A DNA stretch of 64,000 nt from Paulownia fortunei (taxonomy: Eukaryota > Streptophyta > Magnoliopsida > Lamiales > Paulowniaceae), in assembly GCA_019321725.1 (NCBI GenBank), contig CM033115.1, positions 19,974,673 through 20,038,672 of the forward strand, in the 5' to 3' direction. Made by a program: the position numbers and the translations under genes. A model generated the notes under the pieces. The model had not been told where the DNA came from. It made no database searches and saw only the letters and a list, made by a program, of their open reading frames with translations. Positions 12,301-23,406 of this stretch are shown piece by piece (the first letter of the stretch is position 1; the number at the start of each line of letters is the position of its first letter).

Positions 12301-14490
12301 AATGATATTGTATAAAAATAATAATATATTATATAAATATAGTTGGTAGTGATAGATCAAGTATTATAATATATGATTGAAAATTGAGAATATAAAATTA
12401 AAAAATATTTTTTATGGAAAATAGAAAGATAGAACAGGACATTTCTAATGAGATTGTGGAAAAACCTTATTGAGAGGAAGACCATACAAGCCCTTTTTTT
12501 TTTTTTTTTTATCTCTATTGGTTTTCCATTTCCATAAAATAGTTTCATAGTTCAGCTCGATTTTTTTATAAATAGTATCATATTCTCATTCAATCATCTT
12601 ATTTTTTTATTTTTAGAATCAGAGTTTTCTATCTTTTAATTTTTAGTGGATCTTAATTCTATCAAACCCAAAGCATTTGACCTAAACTTAAAATTAATTA
12701 ATTAATTTTATCAATTAATCTATTATATAAATTAATTAAAATTTAATTAATTAATTGCTCCATCTGGACTTTCTCTAATAGGTCCAACTAATTGATTTAA
12801 TTAATAAATTAAAGTAATTCAATATTTGAATTAATTGCAGCACAATGAATTGATTACTTCAACTAATTAATTTTTTAATTCAATAATTATATTATTTTTC
12901 TTAGCAATAAATGAACTTGTTCGAATTTACACGTGACTCATATTCACCGGTAAGCTACTATCTAGATTCACAATTCTCATGACTTAATTAAATAATTAAA
13001 ATTATTTTAATTAATTGATCCTCTTATAATTAATTTATTAATTTGAAGAACTTAGCGTACATCAACACACTATGAAGACTTAAATTTATATGAAGTGGGT
13101 AACATTTTCAATTGTTAGTACCATGTAAATAAAATCATCCTATCAATTAATCTTCCAACTACGCCTAGAGACTAGAGTATGAACTGTTATTCAAAATTCT
13201 AATGATCCAATAATTATGCGTCAACCCTTAATTACTTGACCCAGCAACTTGACCTAGTGAAATTAGAAAATTATTTTTTTTAACTTTTATTCAACCGTAA
13301 CAAATAATTATCAAGTCGAGATAGTAAATATAGGAGATTTTTTTGTTGAAATAATTAAATTCAATTTTTTTCGCTCTATCTCATAATATCCATTCACCCA
13401 AAACTAATATGGTTCGAGTTCCACTTTCCAACTCTGGGTGAATTTTCAACTTGCTTGGAAAAATTGGATCTACGTTCAACGGATCACACCTAGTAAGAAA
13501 AAAGTATTTTGTTTTAGTTCGGCTATCATCATATATGAAATAATGAATGATATAACTTTAGCAACGATTTTCACTGATTAACCTTCGTACAAAATTATAT
13601 TTTACTTTAAATGTTCTTCTTGTAATTATTTATATAATTAGAAAATAAATCAAAGCGCAATAATTATGTATAAGATTATGACGATGCCTCAAGTTTAAAG
13701 TACTTTAATGTAATTATTCATTAACAAGCATCACAATATACATTAGTGTCCCAATGTCAATGTGAGTAAACGAGATATTCTCCTTACTATGAGTAAGTCT
13801 TGCTAAATTATTGATATCCCTGTCTCAAGCTTTCAATGATTATCGATTTGAAATTGTTTAAAATTAAAGGTATTGATACGTATTTCATAATCGCCATGTA
13901 TGCTTATATTTATATTCGATATAGTGACTTCATCTATATTTGATTATACATAAATAAAGATGATTAAATGTCTAATTTATTGATATTGACTAAATAAAAT
14001 AAAATAAATAAAAAATATCAATTTAATTGGCTTATAAACAGTACTCTAATGGGGTGATTGATATGCATAAATGGAATTAAATAGGAAATGAATGATATGA
14101 GTATAGTATTTTTCACGTTTGGTATGTACAAGAAATGAAAAATAAATGAAATTGTCATTCTTTTCTGGATTATAATCTTATGATTGTTAATTAGAAATAA
14201 ATAATAGGAATAACATAAAATTATTTTTATAACTAAATTTCATTCGGTAGAAAAATTTTCAAATAAAATTATTATTTGATATATTATGCATAATGAGTTA
14301 TGATTTTAGTCGGTATTAATATATAATATATATACAAATATAGATAAAATCTCACACTAATATAAATATTTTTTATTAAAAAATCAACACATAAAAATTA
14401 CTTTATTCTTTTTTGTTATTGACTTAGTTGAAATAAAGAGTTGAGGAAAACGATGCAAAAAAATAAAATATTTTTTTGTTAGTTTAATTT
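9313..14490. other. SAP30-like promoter and long AT-rich intergenic region
   Basis: About 9313-9550 is CT/GA-rich and probably holds the 5' UTR and promoter of the minus-strand SAP30-like gene. Beyond that the DNA is AT-rich with short dispersed-repeat debris. A C15-T-C7 tract lies at 11570-11592. No frame with protein-like composition was found. Confidence 0.5.
11570..11592. repeat. poly(C) tract
   Basis: About fifteen C residues, one T and seven C residues. The minus strand is the matching G-rich tract. It is either a simple repeat or a site able to form quadruplex or i-motif structures. Confidence 0.8.
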
Positions 14491-14491
14491 T

Positions 14492-14720
14492 ATTAGGGAT
14501 ATAATGGGTTCAAGTAAAACTCGAATCGCTCCAAACCCACCTTGCTCAGGGCATGTTTTGAAACTACAAATGGATTTCGAGGCGGGTCTCAGATTTTAGT
14601 CTTAAGACCCAAACCCGACCCCAACTTGACCTCTTAAAATGTTGCATATATATTTTTATGTATTATGTATATATTTATGTAATGTATATTTATATATATA
14701 TGAAAAATATATGTGTCTTA
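14492..14720. repeat. left half of a MITE-like repeat interrupted by the retrotransposon
   Basis: The stretch begins TTAGGGATATAATGGG and has the GGGTT/CGGG/ACCCGACC words of the repeat family. Its missing right half resumes at 26790, directly after the 3' LTR, and ends in the imperfect inverted counterpart near 27133. The retrotransposon therefore inserted into an older element. Confidence 0.55.
14716..14720. repeat. target-site duplication, left copy (TCTTA)
   Basis: TCTTA stands directly before the TG that opens the 5' LTR and again directly after the CA that closes the 3' LTR (26790-26794). Five bases is the usual duplication for Ty3/gypsy integrases. Confidence 0.9.
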
Positions 14721-16334
14721 TGATAAGTGCATATTTTGACATATTTTTATATCAAATCCTTTATACTTTTCTTGCTTTATTCTTGTTAATATTCTTGTTT
14801 TATTAATGTTTTATGTTAGGGAATAAATGGAAGCATGTTTTCAGACTTGTGCAGTTTTTGTAATTTGAGCATAACTTCATGATCAAAAGCTCTATGGACC
14901 TGAAGCTTGTTTCATTTGAAAGCTAAGAGATAGAGGTACAACTTTTATGTTGGAGGCTCAGCCCAATTCAGTTTTGATGATAGCAGAAAATTCGTCCAAG
15001 TAATTACACAAAATGGATCACCAAAATTCAGATCAGAGTTCAGTCCAGTATTGACTTATTTTACCAATTCGGTTATATATCTTGAGCCCAAATTTATTTT
15101 GGTCTGAAATTTGGATATGTTATACCCAAGAGATAAATAAACAAGTTTGCTGAAGACAAGATGGTGTGAAAATGTGTCGAAATGGTAAAACCATAGGCTG
15201 AAAGTTGCTGCTGATGTTACAGGGCGGCTCTTGGACATGACTCGATAATTTGACCATATCTCCTTCATCCGATCGCCAAATTTGACAAAAGATATATGAA
15301 AATATATCAGCGTTGAAAGATCTACAATTTTTATTCTTTACGTATCTTCAAACTCTGGCTATATCTGACCGAAAAATGTAATTCAATTCAGTGATTGAGA
15401 AATTTGTGTAACAACTTACCAACTCTTGGCAACTAGCATACCACTTGATTAACCCCTCCATTATTTGTTTGGCCTCTAGCTTACTCCAAGTACTATAAAT
15501 AGGCCATGTATTCAGCTTGTAAGAGGAGGGGGGTAGAGGGTTTCTTTAGGCTAAGTTATCTAGTTTGTATGTTTTCTAGTATTGTAAGTTTTCTAGTAGT
15601 AATAGAAATGCATTCTCTAGTTTCTCTTATATTTTTAGTCTTTGTTACTTTTATTATGTCTTTCTAAATTTTATTTTGTTGAGGAAAAAGGGTGAATCTC
15701 TTGATGGAGGAAGATAAATGGTTATAAGGGTAGAAATTGTTTAAGTATGTTGTATTATTATTATTATTTTTGATCTAAACCCTACTTTTTTTGTGGTGAT
15801 TCTTGATTTATGTATCTCCAATGGCACAACAAATACTTGGGTTCATTTAGCTTATTGTACGATTTTACCCCACCGACTGCTAATGTGAAACCTTGATTTC
15901 TTGTTGACGAAAGAGTATATAAATGCTTGATCCCATAAATAAGTGTTGGCGTTAAGAGATAATTTGCAATAGTAAGACAATATCATGATTACCTTATTGC
16001 ATGAGTTACTTGATAATATCTTCCCATTGGAACCTTCATTATGTATGGATTCCAATTGTGGCAATTAATAGAGGTAAAAAGAATAAATAACCATTTATCT
16101 ATCCAAAACTCAAGAGTGGATCCCTAATTCTCAGTACTTTTATTACTTCGGTTTTTTCTTTAGCTACATCATACATTAATTGTTCATATATTTTTTATTC
16201 ACATAAACTCCATCTTTTTATAAATATAAACTTGAATTCTTCAAACAACTTCCCTGTGGATCGACCTCGGACTCACGAGAAATTTATTACTTACTACAAC
16301 CTGCACTTGGGTTTGCAACCTTAAAGTTGTAGCA
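14721..16334 (+). repeat. 5' LTR
   Basis: 1614 bases beginning TGATAAGTGCAT and ending GTTGTAGCA, thus TG...CA ends. It matches 25175-26789 nearly base for base. Differences seen by eye are about ten substitutions and one extra A in a T run. It contains a TATA box at about 15494. Short frames inside it occur at equivalent places in both LTRs and are not genes. Confidence 0.95.
15494..15501 (+). promoter_or_regulatory. TATA box of the 5' LTR promoter
   Basis: TATAAATA at about 774 bases into the LTR, in the context AGTACTATAAATAGGCC. The same sequence is in the 3' LTR. It is the likely start region (U3/R border) of the genomic RNA. Confidence 0.6.
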
Positions 16335-16340
16335 AGTTTT

Positions 16341-16358
16341 TGGCGCCGTTGCCGGGGA
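16341..16358 (+). other. primer binding site, tRNA-Asp type
   Basis: TGGCGCCGTTGCCGGGGA lies six bases after the 5' LTR. It is complementary to the 3' end of plant tRNA-Asp including CCA, as I recall that tRNA. This primer is typical of Athila and related Ty3/gypsy elements. Confidence 0.85.
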
Positions 16359-16533
16359 AGGCAAGGTAAGTATTCAGGTTTGTTAATATTTTTCCTTTGT
16401 AAATATAGTTTGTTTATTTTCTTTATGGATATATGGTTATATGGTATCGTAGTCATAATTCTCGACGTTTAGTAGAAATAATTCCGAAACTTTGTTTGGA
16501 AATTTGTTTGAATCATCTCCACACACTTCCACC

Positions 16534-17334
16534 ATGACTGAAAATGAAAGTGTCCAGGATGAAAATGAGAATCAACAGGTGCGTACCATGCGTTATTACT
16601 TGCAACATCCTCGAAATTCTTCTCCTTCTTGTTTCATTTTTCCTCTAAATGCAAATAATTTTCGATTCAAGTCAGGTATGATCCCTTTACTTCCTAATTT
16701 CCATGGTTTAGACTTTGAAAGTCCTTACTTGCATTTAAAAGAATTTGATGAAGTATGTGCCACTTTTGATGATCAAACTTGCACAAATGAGATTGTTAAG
16801 CTCAAATTATTTCCTTTCTCTTTAAAAGATAAAGCAAAAAATTGGCTTAATTCTTTAAAACCTAGGTCAATTGGTACTTGGCAAGAAATGTAAGCTGAAT
16901 TCTTGAAAAAATTCTTTCCAACTCATAAAACTAATGCTTTGAAAAGACAAATTCAAAATTTTTCTCAAAATTCGAATGAAGTTTTCTTTCAATGTTGGGA
17001 AAAATTTAAAAATTTGTTGAATTCATGCCCACATCATGGTTTTGAAAAATGGCGCTTAATTAGTTTCTTTTATGAAGGTTTAACTCCTGAAACAAAACAA
17101 TTTGTTGAAACAATGTGTAATGGTGAGTTTCTTGATAAGGAACCTGATGAAGCCCTAGAATACCTAGATCATTTGGCAGAAAACTCTCAATCATGGCATA
17201 GTGTTAATTCTTCCGAAGGTTCTATTAGATCTAATCTTGCTAATAGTAATAAAGGAAAATATTACCTTAGTCAAGAAGATGATCTAAATGCTAGACTTGC
17301 TAGTTTAACAAGAAAAGTTGAAGCCATGGCTTAA
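16534..17334 (+). pseudogene. gag: retrotransposon gag, broken by a stop
   Basis: The frame from the ATG at 16534 encodes a gag capsid-type protein with the common plant gypsy pattern LFPFSLKDKAKNWLNSL near residues 96-112. A TAA at 16891-16893 interrupts it, and the same frame then continues to 17334. Beyond that the homologous reading shifts to the frame starting near 17318, which holds the CCHC zinc knuckle. The capsid-type part packages element RNA into cytoplasmic particles. No intact gag can come from this copy. Confidence 0.85.
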
Positions 17335-18858
17335 GAAAGTAAAGGAAATCAAATCTGTGCAAGAGGAAGAAGTTTGTAGCAATTGTGAACTTTTGGGGCA
17401 CTTCACCAATGAATGTCCAAACCTTCCAGTACAAGCAAATTTTATGAACACATTCAAAAAGCCTTTCCATTCTCCATATTCTGAAACTTACAATCCACAA
17501 TGGAGAAATCATCCCAATTTCAGTTGGCGAGATGATAACCGTGCCCAACCACCGCATTCACAAAAACCACAAAACTTTCATTCTTATCCACCTCCACATA
17601 TAAAATCCATTGAGGAGACTTTGCAAGCATTTATGCATGAACAAACAAACATCAATAATCAGACTTCACAAGCTATCAATGAGATCAGAAGCACACTTTC
17701 AACACTGACAACTTCTTTGCGTACTCATGAAAAAGATAAATTTCCTGCTCAACCTCAACCTAATCCTTCTACTCAGTGTCATGTTTCTTCTTCAGGTGAA
17801 AATGCAGTCAAGGAGGCTAATTCAGTTACAACTCTTCGGAATGGAAAAGTTGTTGACAAGACTATTCATCCCAAGGAGAAAGTTTCTAATCCACCTCCAG
17901 AAATGAAAAATGGAAATAGTCTTGACGATAAAGGTAAGTTTGAAGAAGGTAAGCGTGAAAATGAAGAAAAAGAAAAATATTTACCTCCAGCACCCTTTCC
18001 TCAAAGATTGCAAACAACTCAGAAATTGAACTCAAATGCTGAAATTTTTGAAATTTTTAAACAAGTCAAGATTAATATTCCATTATTGGATGCAATCAAG
18101 CAAGTTCCACCTTATGCCAAATTTTTGAAAGATTTGTGTACAATCAAAAGAAAACATCATGTACAAAAGAAGGCATTTTTAACTGAAAGTGTTAGTTCAA
18201 TCATTCAACAATTCACTCCACCCAAGTACAAAGATCCAGGTTGTCCAACCATTTCATGTATCATAGGAAACACTAGAATAGAGCGTGCTTTGCTTGATCT
18301 TGGTGCTAGTGTAAATCTTCTACCTTTCTCAGTTTATGAACAGTTAGGTTTGGGAGAACTTAAAACAACTTCTGTTGTACTCCAATTAGCTGACCGTTCG
18401 ATTAAAGTTCCAAAGGAATAGTAGAAGATGTGTTGGTACAAATTGATAAGTTTTACTTTTCAGTTGATTTCATTGTTTTGGACACAGAGCCTGTTGCACA
18501 AACACATACACAAATTCCTATCATTTTGGGTCGTCCTTTTCTTGCAACTTCAAATGCTTTGATCAATTGTAGAAATGGTATTTTGAAGTTATCATTTGGA
18601 AATATGACTTTGGAACTAAATGTGTTTAATGTTTGTATGCAACCTGCAGAAGATGTCGAAGTACATGAAGTGGATTCAATTGAAGAACTTGTTCATGAAT
18701 ACTTTACTACTACTAACTCTTCAGATTCTTTGGAGACTTGTTTTGAAAGTGAAAGTATTTATAAAAAGGAAACACTAATACTATCTCTGAATTTTTGCAG
18801 GTACAAGAAAAATATTTTTGGAAGCCAAGGTTCGAAGAACTTTCATCATCAACAGTAA
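17318..18858 (+). pseudogene. gag zinc knuckle and aspartic protease region, frameshifted
   Basis: The frame 17318-18421 opens with a CCHC nucleic-acid-binding knuckle (CSNCELLGHFTNEC, 17375-17416), then a low-complexity linker rich in Pro/Gln/Asn. Near its end it has the retropepsin motif LLDLGAS (about 18288-18311). A frame change and TAG at 18419-18421 interrupt it; the downstream frame 18430-18858 carries the rest of the protease, including IILGRPFLATSNA, which is typical of the C-terminal half. The protease would cleave the polyprotein. The catalytic Asp is visible, but the frame break lies inside the domain. Confidence 0.8.
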
Positions 18859-20400
18859 AATCTATTCCATCAAGTATTAAAACTCCCGTGGTTGAATTGA
18901 AACCTTTGCCAGTTAATTTGAAATACTCTTTCTTGGGTGAGAATGAAACTTTTCCAGTAATAATTTCTTCCAAACTCGATGCATATCAAGAAGGTAAGTT
19001 GATCGAAACTCTGAAAATGCATAAGAATGCTTTAGGATGGACCATTGTGATATTAAAGGTATTAATCCTTTCATTTGCACACATAACATCTATCTAGAGG
19101 AAAATGCTAAACCATCTAGAGAAATGCAACGAAGGCTAAATCCTAATATGAAAGAAGTAGTAAGAAATGAAGTCATTAAACTCTTAGATAATAGAATCAT
19201 TTATTCTATTTCTGATAGCAAATGGGTAAGTCCGACTCAAGTTGTACCTAAGAAATCTGGAGTTACTGTAGTCAAGAATGAGAATGATGAATTAATTCCA
19301 ACTAGGACTGTTACTGGTTGGCGAATGTGCATTGACTATAGAAAACTCAACTCAGTCACTAGAAAAGATCATTTTCCATTACCTTTCATGGATCAAATTT
19401 TAGAAAGAGTTGCAGGACACGAATTTTATTGCTTTTTAGATGGATATTCTGGATATAACAAATTGCAATTGCACTTGAAGATCAAGAGAAAACAACTTTT
19501 ACATGTCCTTTTGGTACTTTTGCATATCGAAGGATGCCTTTTGGATTATGTAATGCACCAGCTACATTCCAACGATGCATGCTTAGTATTTTTAGTGACA
19601 TGGTTGAATGTTTTCTTGAAGTCTTCATGGATGATTTTTCTGTTTTGGTAATTCATTTGATGATTGCTTATCTAATTTAAAAAGGTTTTGATCAGGTGTG
19701 AAGAAAAGAATCTTGTGCTCAATTGGGAGAAATGTCACTTCATGGTAACAACTGGTATTGTTCTTGGACACATTATATCATCAGAAGGTATTGAGGTTGA
19801 TAAATCTAAAATTGAGTTAATTGCCAATTTGCCAACACCAAAGACTGTGAAGGAGATTAGATCATTTTTAGGACATGCTGGTTTTTATAGAAGATTTATC
19901 AAAGATTTTAGTATAATATCTAAACCTTTGTGTAATCTTCTAACAAAAGACACTATTTTTGAATGGACTGAAAACTGTGAAAATGCTTTTGTTAAGCTTA
20001 AAAGCATGCTTACGTCTGCTCCAATCATGCAGCTCCAAATTGGACTTTACCTTTTGAAATAATGTTGTGATGCTAGTGATTATGCTGTTGGAGCTGTCTT
20101 AGGACAAAGAAAAAGATAAACCATATGTTATTTACTATGCAAGTAAAACTTTAAATGGTGCTCAATTGAATTATACAACAACTGAAAAAGAATTACTTGC
20201 TATAGTTTTTGCATTGGATAAATTTCGATCTTATCTTGTTGGCTCACCATTGTTGTTTTCAGTGATCATGCAGCTTTGAAATATCTTTTGTCAAAAAAAG
20301 ATGCTAAACCAAGACTGATTAGGTGGATTCTCTTACTCCAGGAATTTAATGTTACTATTCGAGATAAAAAGGGAGTAGAGAAATGTAGTGGCTAATCATT
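18795..20400 (+). pseudogene. pol: reverse transcriptase and RNase H region, frameshifted
   Basis: Reverse transcriptase homology is spread over several frames: LKPLPVNLKY and GENETFPVIISS (frame from 18795), then GWRMCIDYRKLN and HFPLPFMDQILERV (frame 19037-19651), then the catalytic motif FMDD at 19624-19635 in another frame. The region from 19688 holds the thumb and connection (EIRSFLGHAGFYRRF). RNase H pieces follow to about 20400 in at least two frames. At least four frame changes are needed to follow the homology, so this copy has no active polymerase. The enzyme would copy element RNA to DNA. Confidence 0.85.
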
Positions 20401-20594
20401 TGTCGAAACTTGTTTGTGATGACTCATTTCAAACCACACCTATTAATGACACTTTCCCTGATGAACAATTATTTAACGTTTCTATTTTACCTGTTTGTTG
20501 CTGACATTGTTAATTTTCTTGTAACAGGAAAGATGCCATCACATTGGAACTCTCAAGATAAAAAGAAGTTTTTGACTGAGGTTAAAAATTTTTA

Positions 20595-21780
20595 TTGGAT
20601 GATCCATACCTATTCAAATATTGTCCGGATCAAATCTTTCGAAGATGTGTGCCTGACAATGAGATAGGTAATATTATCAAATTTTGTCATTCAAAAGCAT
20701 GTGGTGGTCATTTTTCTGTAAAGAAAACTACTGCAAAAATCTTGCAATATGGATTTTTGGCCAACTCTTTTCAAATATACTTACACTTTCTGCAAAAGTT
20801 GTGAAAATTGTCAAAAGTTAGGGTCCCTTTCAAAGAGAAATATGATGCCCCTACACCTATCCTAGTGATTGAAATCTTTGACTGTTGGGGTATTGATTTT
20901 ATGGGGCCATTTCCATTATCATTTGGTTTTCTTTACATATTGGTTGCCATAGATTATGTTTCAAAATGGATCGAGGCAATTCCTTGTCGAAACAATGATC
21001 ACAAAATAGTGATAAAATTTTTGAAAGAAAATATTTTAAGTCGATTTGGAATTCCTAGATCTATTATCAGTGATGGGGGAAAACATTTTTGTAACAAAGT
21101 TTTCGGAACTTTAATGAAGAAATATGGAATCATACATAAAGTTGCAACCCCTTATCATCCTCAGACAAATGGACAAGTTGAACTTGCAAATAGGGAGATA
21201 AAACAAATTTTGGAGAAAACAGTTAACCCAAACCGTAAAGATTGGTCTCTTAGACTTATCGATACACTTTGGGCATATAGAACTGCTTTCAAAACATCAT
21301 TAGGCATGTCTCCTTATAGGATAGTTTATGGAAAACCTTGTCATTTACCTGTTGAACTTGAACATAAAGCTTATTGGGCAATCAAAATGTTTAACTTCAA
21401 TCTTGATGAAGCTTCAAAATTGCGCAAATTGCAAATCAATGAACTTGAAGAACTGAGAAATGATGCATATGAGAATTCTAAAATTTATAAAGCAAGAATC
21501 AAAGATTTTCATGATAATAAAATTTCAAGAAAAATATTTGAGGTTGGTCAAAAGGTTTTGCTTTATAATTCTCAATTGCATTTGTTTCCTGGAAAATTGA
21601 GATCAAGGTGGAGTGGTCCTTTTGTTGTAAAAAAAAGTATATCCTTATGGGGCGATTGACATTGAGAATCCTAGAAATGGTAACATATTCAAAGTAAATG
21701 GACAAAGAGTTAAACCATTTCTAGAAAATCAATTTTCACAAGAGGAAATTCTTTTTCTTTCTAACCCTTGTTATGATTAG
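20595..21780 (+). pseudogene. integrase, mostly open but frameshifted at both ends
   Basis: The zinc-binding N-terminal part near 20640-20815 is broken by a frame change around 20770-20805. The core is open from 20808 to 21659 and carries the DDE catalytic triad in order: D in [10 protein letters not shown] (about 20895), D in [10 protein letters not shown] (about 21070) and E in [12 protein letters not shown] (about 21180). The C-terminal part has [18 protein letters not shown] and [13 protein letters not shown], typical of Athila-type integrases. A frame change near 21630-21650 leaves a short tail in a different frame ending at TAG 21778-21780. No chromodomain is seen. Confidence 0.85.
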
Positions 21781-21890
21781 TGTTGTATATATTTTTTATC
21801 TGACATTATTTTTTTTTCTTCTCTTCTTCTTCTTTTATTTTTTTATTTTTTCTTTTCCCGGTTAAATGGCGGATAACGGTACTCCGTGGC

Positions 21891-21898
21891 TATAAAAG
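21891..21898 (+). promoter_or_regulatory. internal TATA-like box before the cargo genes
   Basis: TATAAAAG stands about 110 bases after the integrase stop and 92 bases before the first downstream ATG (21983). No other ATG lies between. The layout suggests a separate short transcript for the cargo region. This is inferred from the sequence alone. Confidence 0.4.
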
Positions 21899-21982
21899 TC
21901 GGATTGTCAGTTTCCCAAACAACTGAAATCTTTGTACAAATTTCTTTTGTTTTTCTCATTCTCTTTTCTTGTTATTTTCAAA

Positions 21983-22447
21983 ATGGGTGACATATTTCTA
22001 ATTCTCAAGAAGCGATTTCCTTTTCTTCCTAAAAATGCAATTTTGAAAATTTATAAAATCAGGATTGAAAGATTAAGGATGCTTATGCACAAGGGCATTC
22101 CGGAGGACATACGATGGTTAATTGAAGCAAAGGTAAGGGCAGGTGAGTTTTCACATGAGTTTCCAGATTTGCTTATTAGATACATGTCTGGTTTTGGTAA
22201 AAGCACATATTCAAAAAAACGAAGGGCGAAAAAAATGAAAGTTTGTCATATTTGTGCTAGATGGACTTGCAACACAAAGTGTCGTTCTTTAGGAATGGTC
22301 TCTAAAAATCGAGAAGATAAACTTAAATTCATTATGGATGGACTGAGTAAGGAGTCTTTAGATCACATTATATTGACTCTTGAGATGCATTCATGTGGAT
22401 TGGTACAACGTGCAATTCTTGATTATATGGGATCGTTTTCGAAATGA
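21983..22447 (+). CDS. basic Cys4-finger protein inside the retrotransposon, function unknown
   Basis: The frame from the first ATG after the internal TATA-like box is open for 154 residues. Residues 78-86 are strongly basic (KKRRAKKMK) and directly precede a cysteine cluster, C88-x2-C91-x4-C96-x3-C100, then KLKFIMDGLSKESLDHII. I do not recognise it as gag, pol or env. A basic block followed by a small Cys finger resembles, in architecture, the cysteine-rich nucleic-acid-binding proteins of carla-like plant viruses, several of which suppress RNA silencing. That link is an inference. Near 22390-22440 a second frame (22380-22568) continues with more natural composition, so a frame change may have truncated the C-terminus. 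It lies between integrase and the LOG-like gene, in the env position. Confidence 0.55.
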   Translation: MGDIFLILKKRFPFLPKNAILKIYKIRIERLRMLMHKGIPEDIRWLIEAKVRAGEFSHEFPDLLIRYMSGFGKSTYSKKRRAKKMKVCHICARWTCNTKCRSLGMVSKNREDKLKFIMDGLSKESLDHIILTLEMHSCGLVQRAILDYMGSFSK

Positions 22448-22568
22448 ATATGAGCTTTATAGTCTTGGGAATCTGACATTAAAAGACCCTGTTTGCCAGT
22501 TTATAAGAAAACTGGATGGAAGCATATCCTCGACCCATAGAGGGCGTTTAAGCCGTTACTGGACGTAA

Positions 22569-22777
22569 AACCAGAGGAAGATGTGAGCCACAATCACAAC
22601 TACATGTATATACACGTGGTAGTAGGTAATTTTTAAATTTCGTATGTGTCCTTATTTTCAACCTTTTTGACAAAAGAAAAAGACATGCAATAAATGTATT
22701 CCCTGTTCACACCTCAATAAATATCACCGTACTCACTCTATTTTTGCACAACTTATTTTCAAAAAAAAAATAAAAAA
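22569..22777 (+). other. spacer between the two cargo genes, with promoter-like and poly(A)-like words
   Basis: The spacer contains AATAAA near 22692 and ATAAATA near 22724, then an A-rich leader of about 20 bases directly before the ATG of the LOG-like gene. The words could serve as a poly(A) signal for the first cargo gene and a TATA box for the second. This is suggestive only. Confidence 0.3.
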
Positions 22778-23406
22778 ATGGAAGTTTCTTCAACTCGCAA
22801 ATTTAATTCCATTTGTGTTTTTTGTGGATCCAATCTAGGAAAAAATGGTGAGTTTATAGGGGCAGCCAATAATCTTGGTAGAACTTTAGCAGAAAGAAAT
22901 ATTCATTTAGTGTATGGGGGAGGCAGTTTGGTTAATGGGGAGTGTTGCCATTTCTGCTTATGTAGGAGGTGTCAAAGTTTTGGAAGTTATCCCAAAATGT
23001 TTAACAGTACAGAATATCACAGTATGACCATTGGAGATGAGCTGAAAGTGTCACACATTCAGGACAGAATGCCTAATATGGTAAACAATGCGGATGCATT
23101 CATCATTCTACCTGGCGGTTTTGGTACACTGGAAGAATTATTCCAAATTGTCTCTTGGGCACAACTCAACATTCACCAAAAACCTATAGGTATTCTTAAT
23201 GTTAATGGTTTTTATGATGGTTTGCTATCTTTTGTAGATCATGCTGCGAAAAAAAGGGTTTATTTCAACTTCTGCGAGAAGAATCATCTTCTGCTCTAAC
23301 ACCTGACCAGCTGATTGATCAACTTCTAGAATATGTGCCAAAACCTGATCCAGTCTTGGCCAATGTGGATTGGTCCAAAGGAACAATGGTCGAAAATGCA
23401 AATTGA
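22778..23406 (+). pseudogene. LOG: LONELY GUY (LOG)-like cytokinin riboside 5'-monophosphate phosphoribohydrolase carried by the retrotransposon
   Basis: The reading follows LOG enzymes from end to end. It begins FNSICVFCGSNLGKN and HLVYGGGS, changes frame near 22930, and returns near 23025 to GDELKVSHIQDRM, NADAFIILPGGFGTLEE (signature PGGxGTxxE at 23111-23137) and WAQLNIHQKPIGILN. It changes frame again near 23250 and ends in the usual C-terminal segment with EYVPKPDPV at a TGA, 23404-23406. LOG enzymes release active cytokinin bases from cytokinin nucleotides. Length (about 209 codons) is that of the family. Host LOG genes have several introns; this copy has none, so it was probably captured from an mRNA. 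With three frame changes it is not expected to give a full enzyme here. Confidence 0.88.

Noticed and set aside
15056..16064. Open frames in the 5' LTR, repeated in the 3' LTR at 25510-26519
   Set aside because: They lie in LTRs, have no family features, and their repetition follows from LTR identity.
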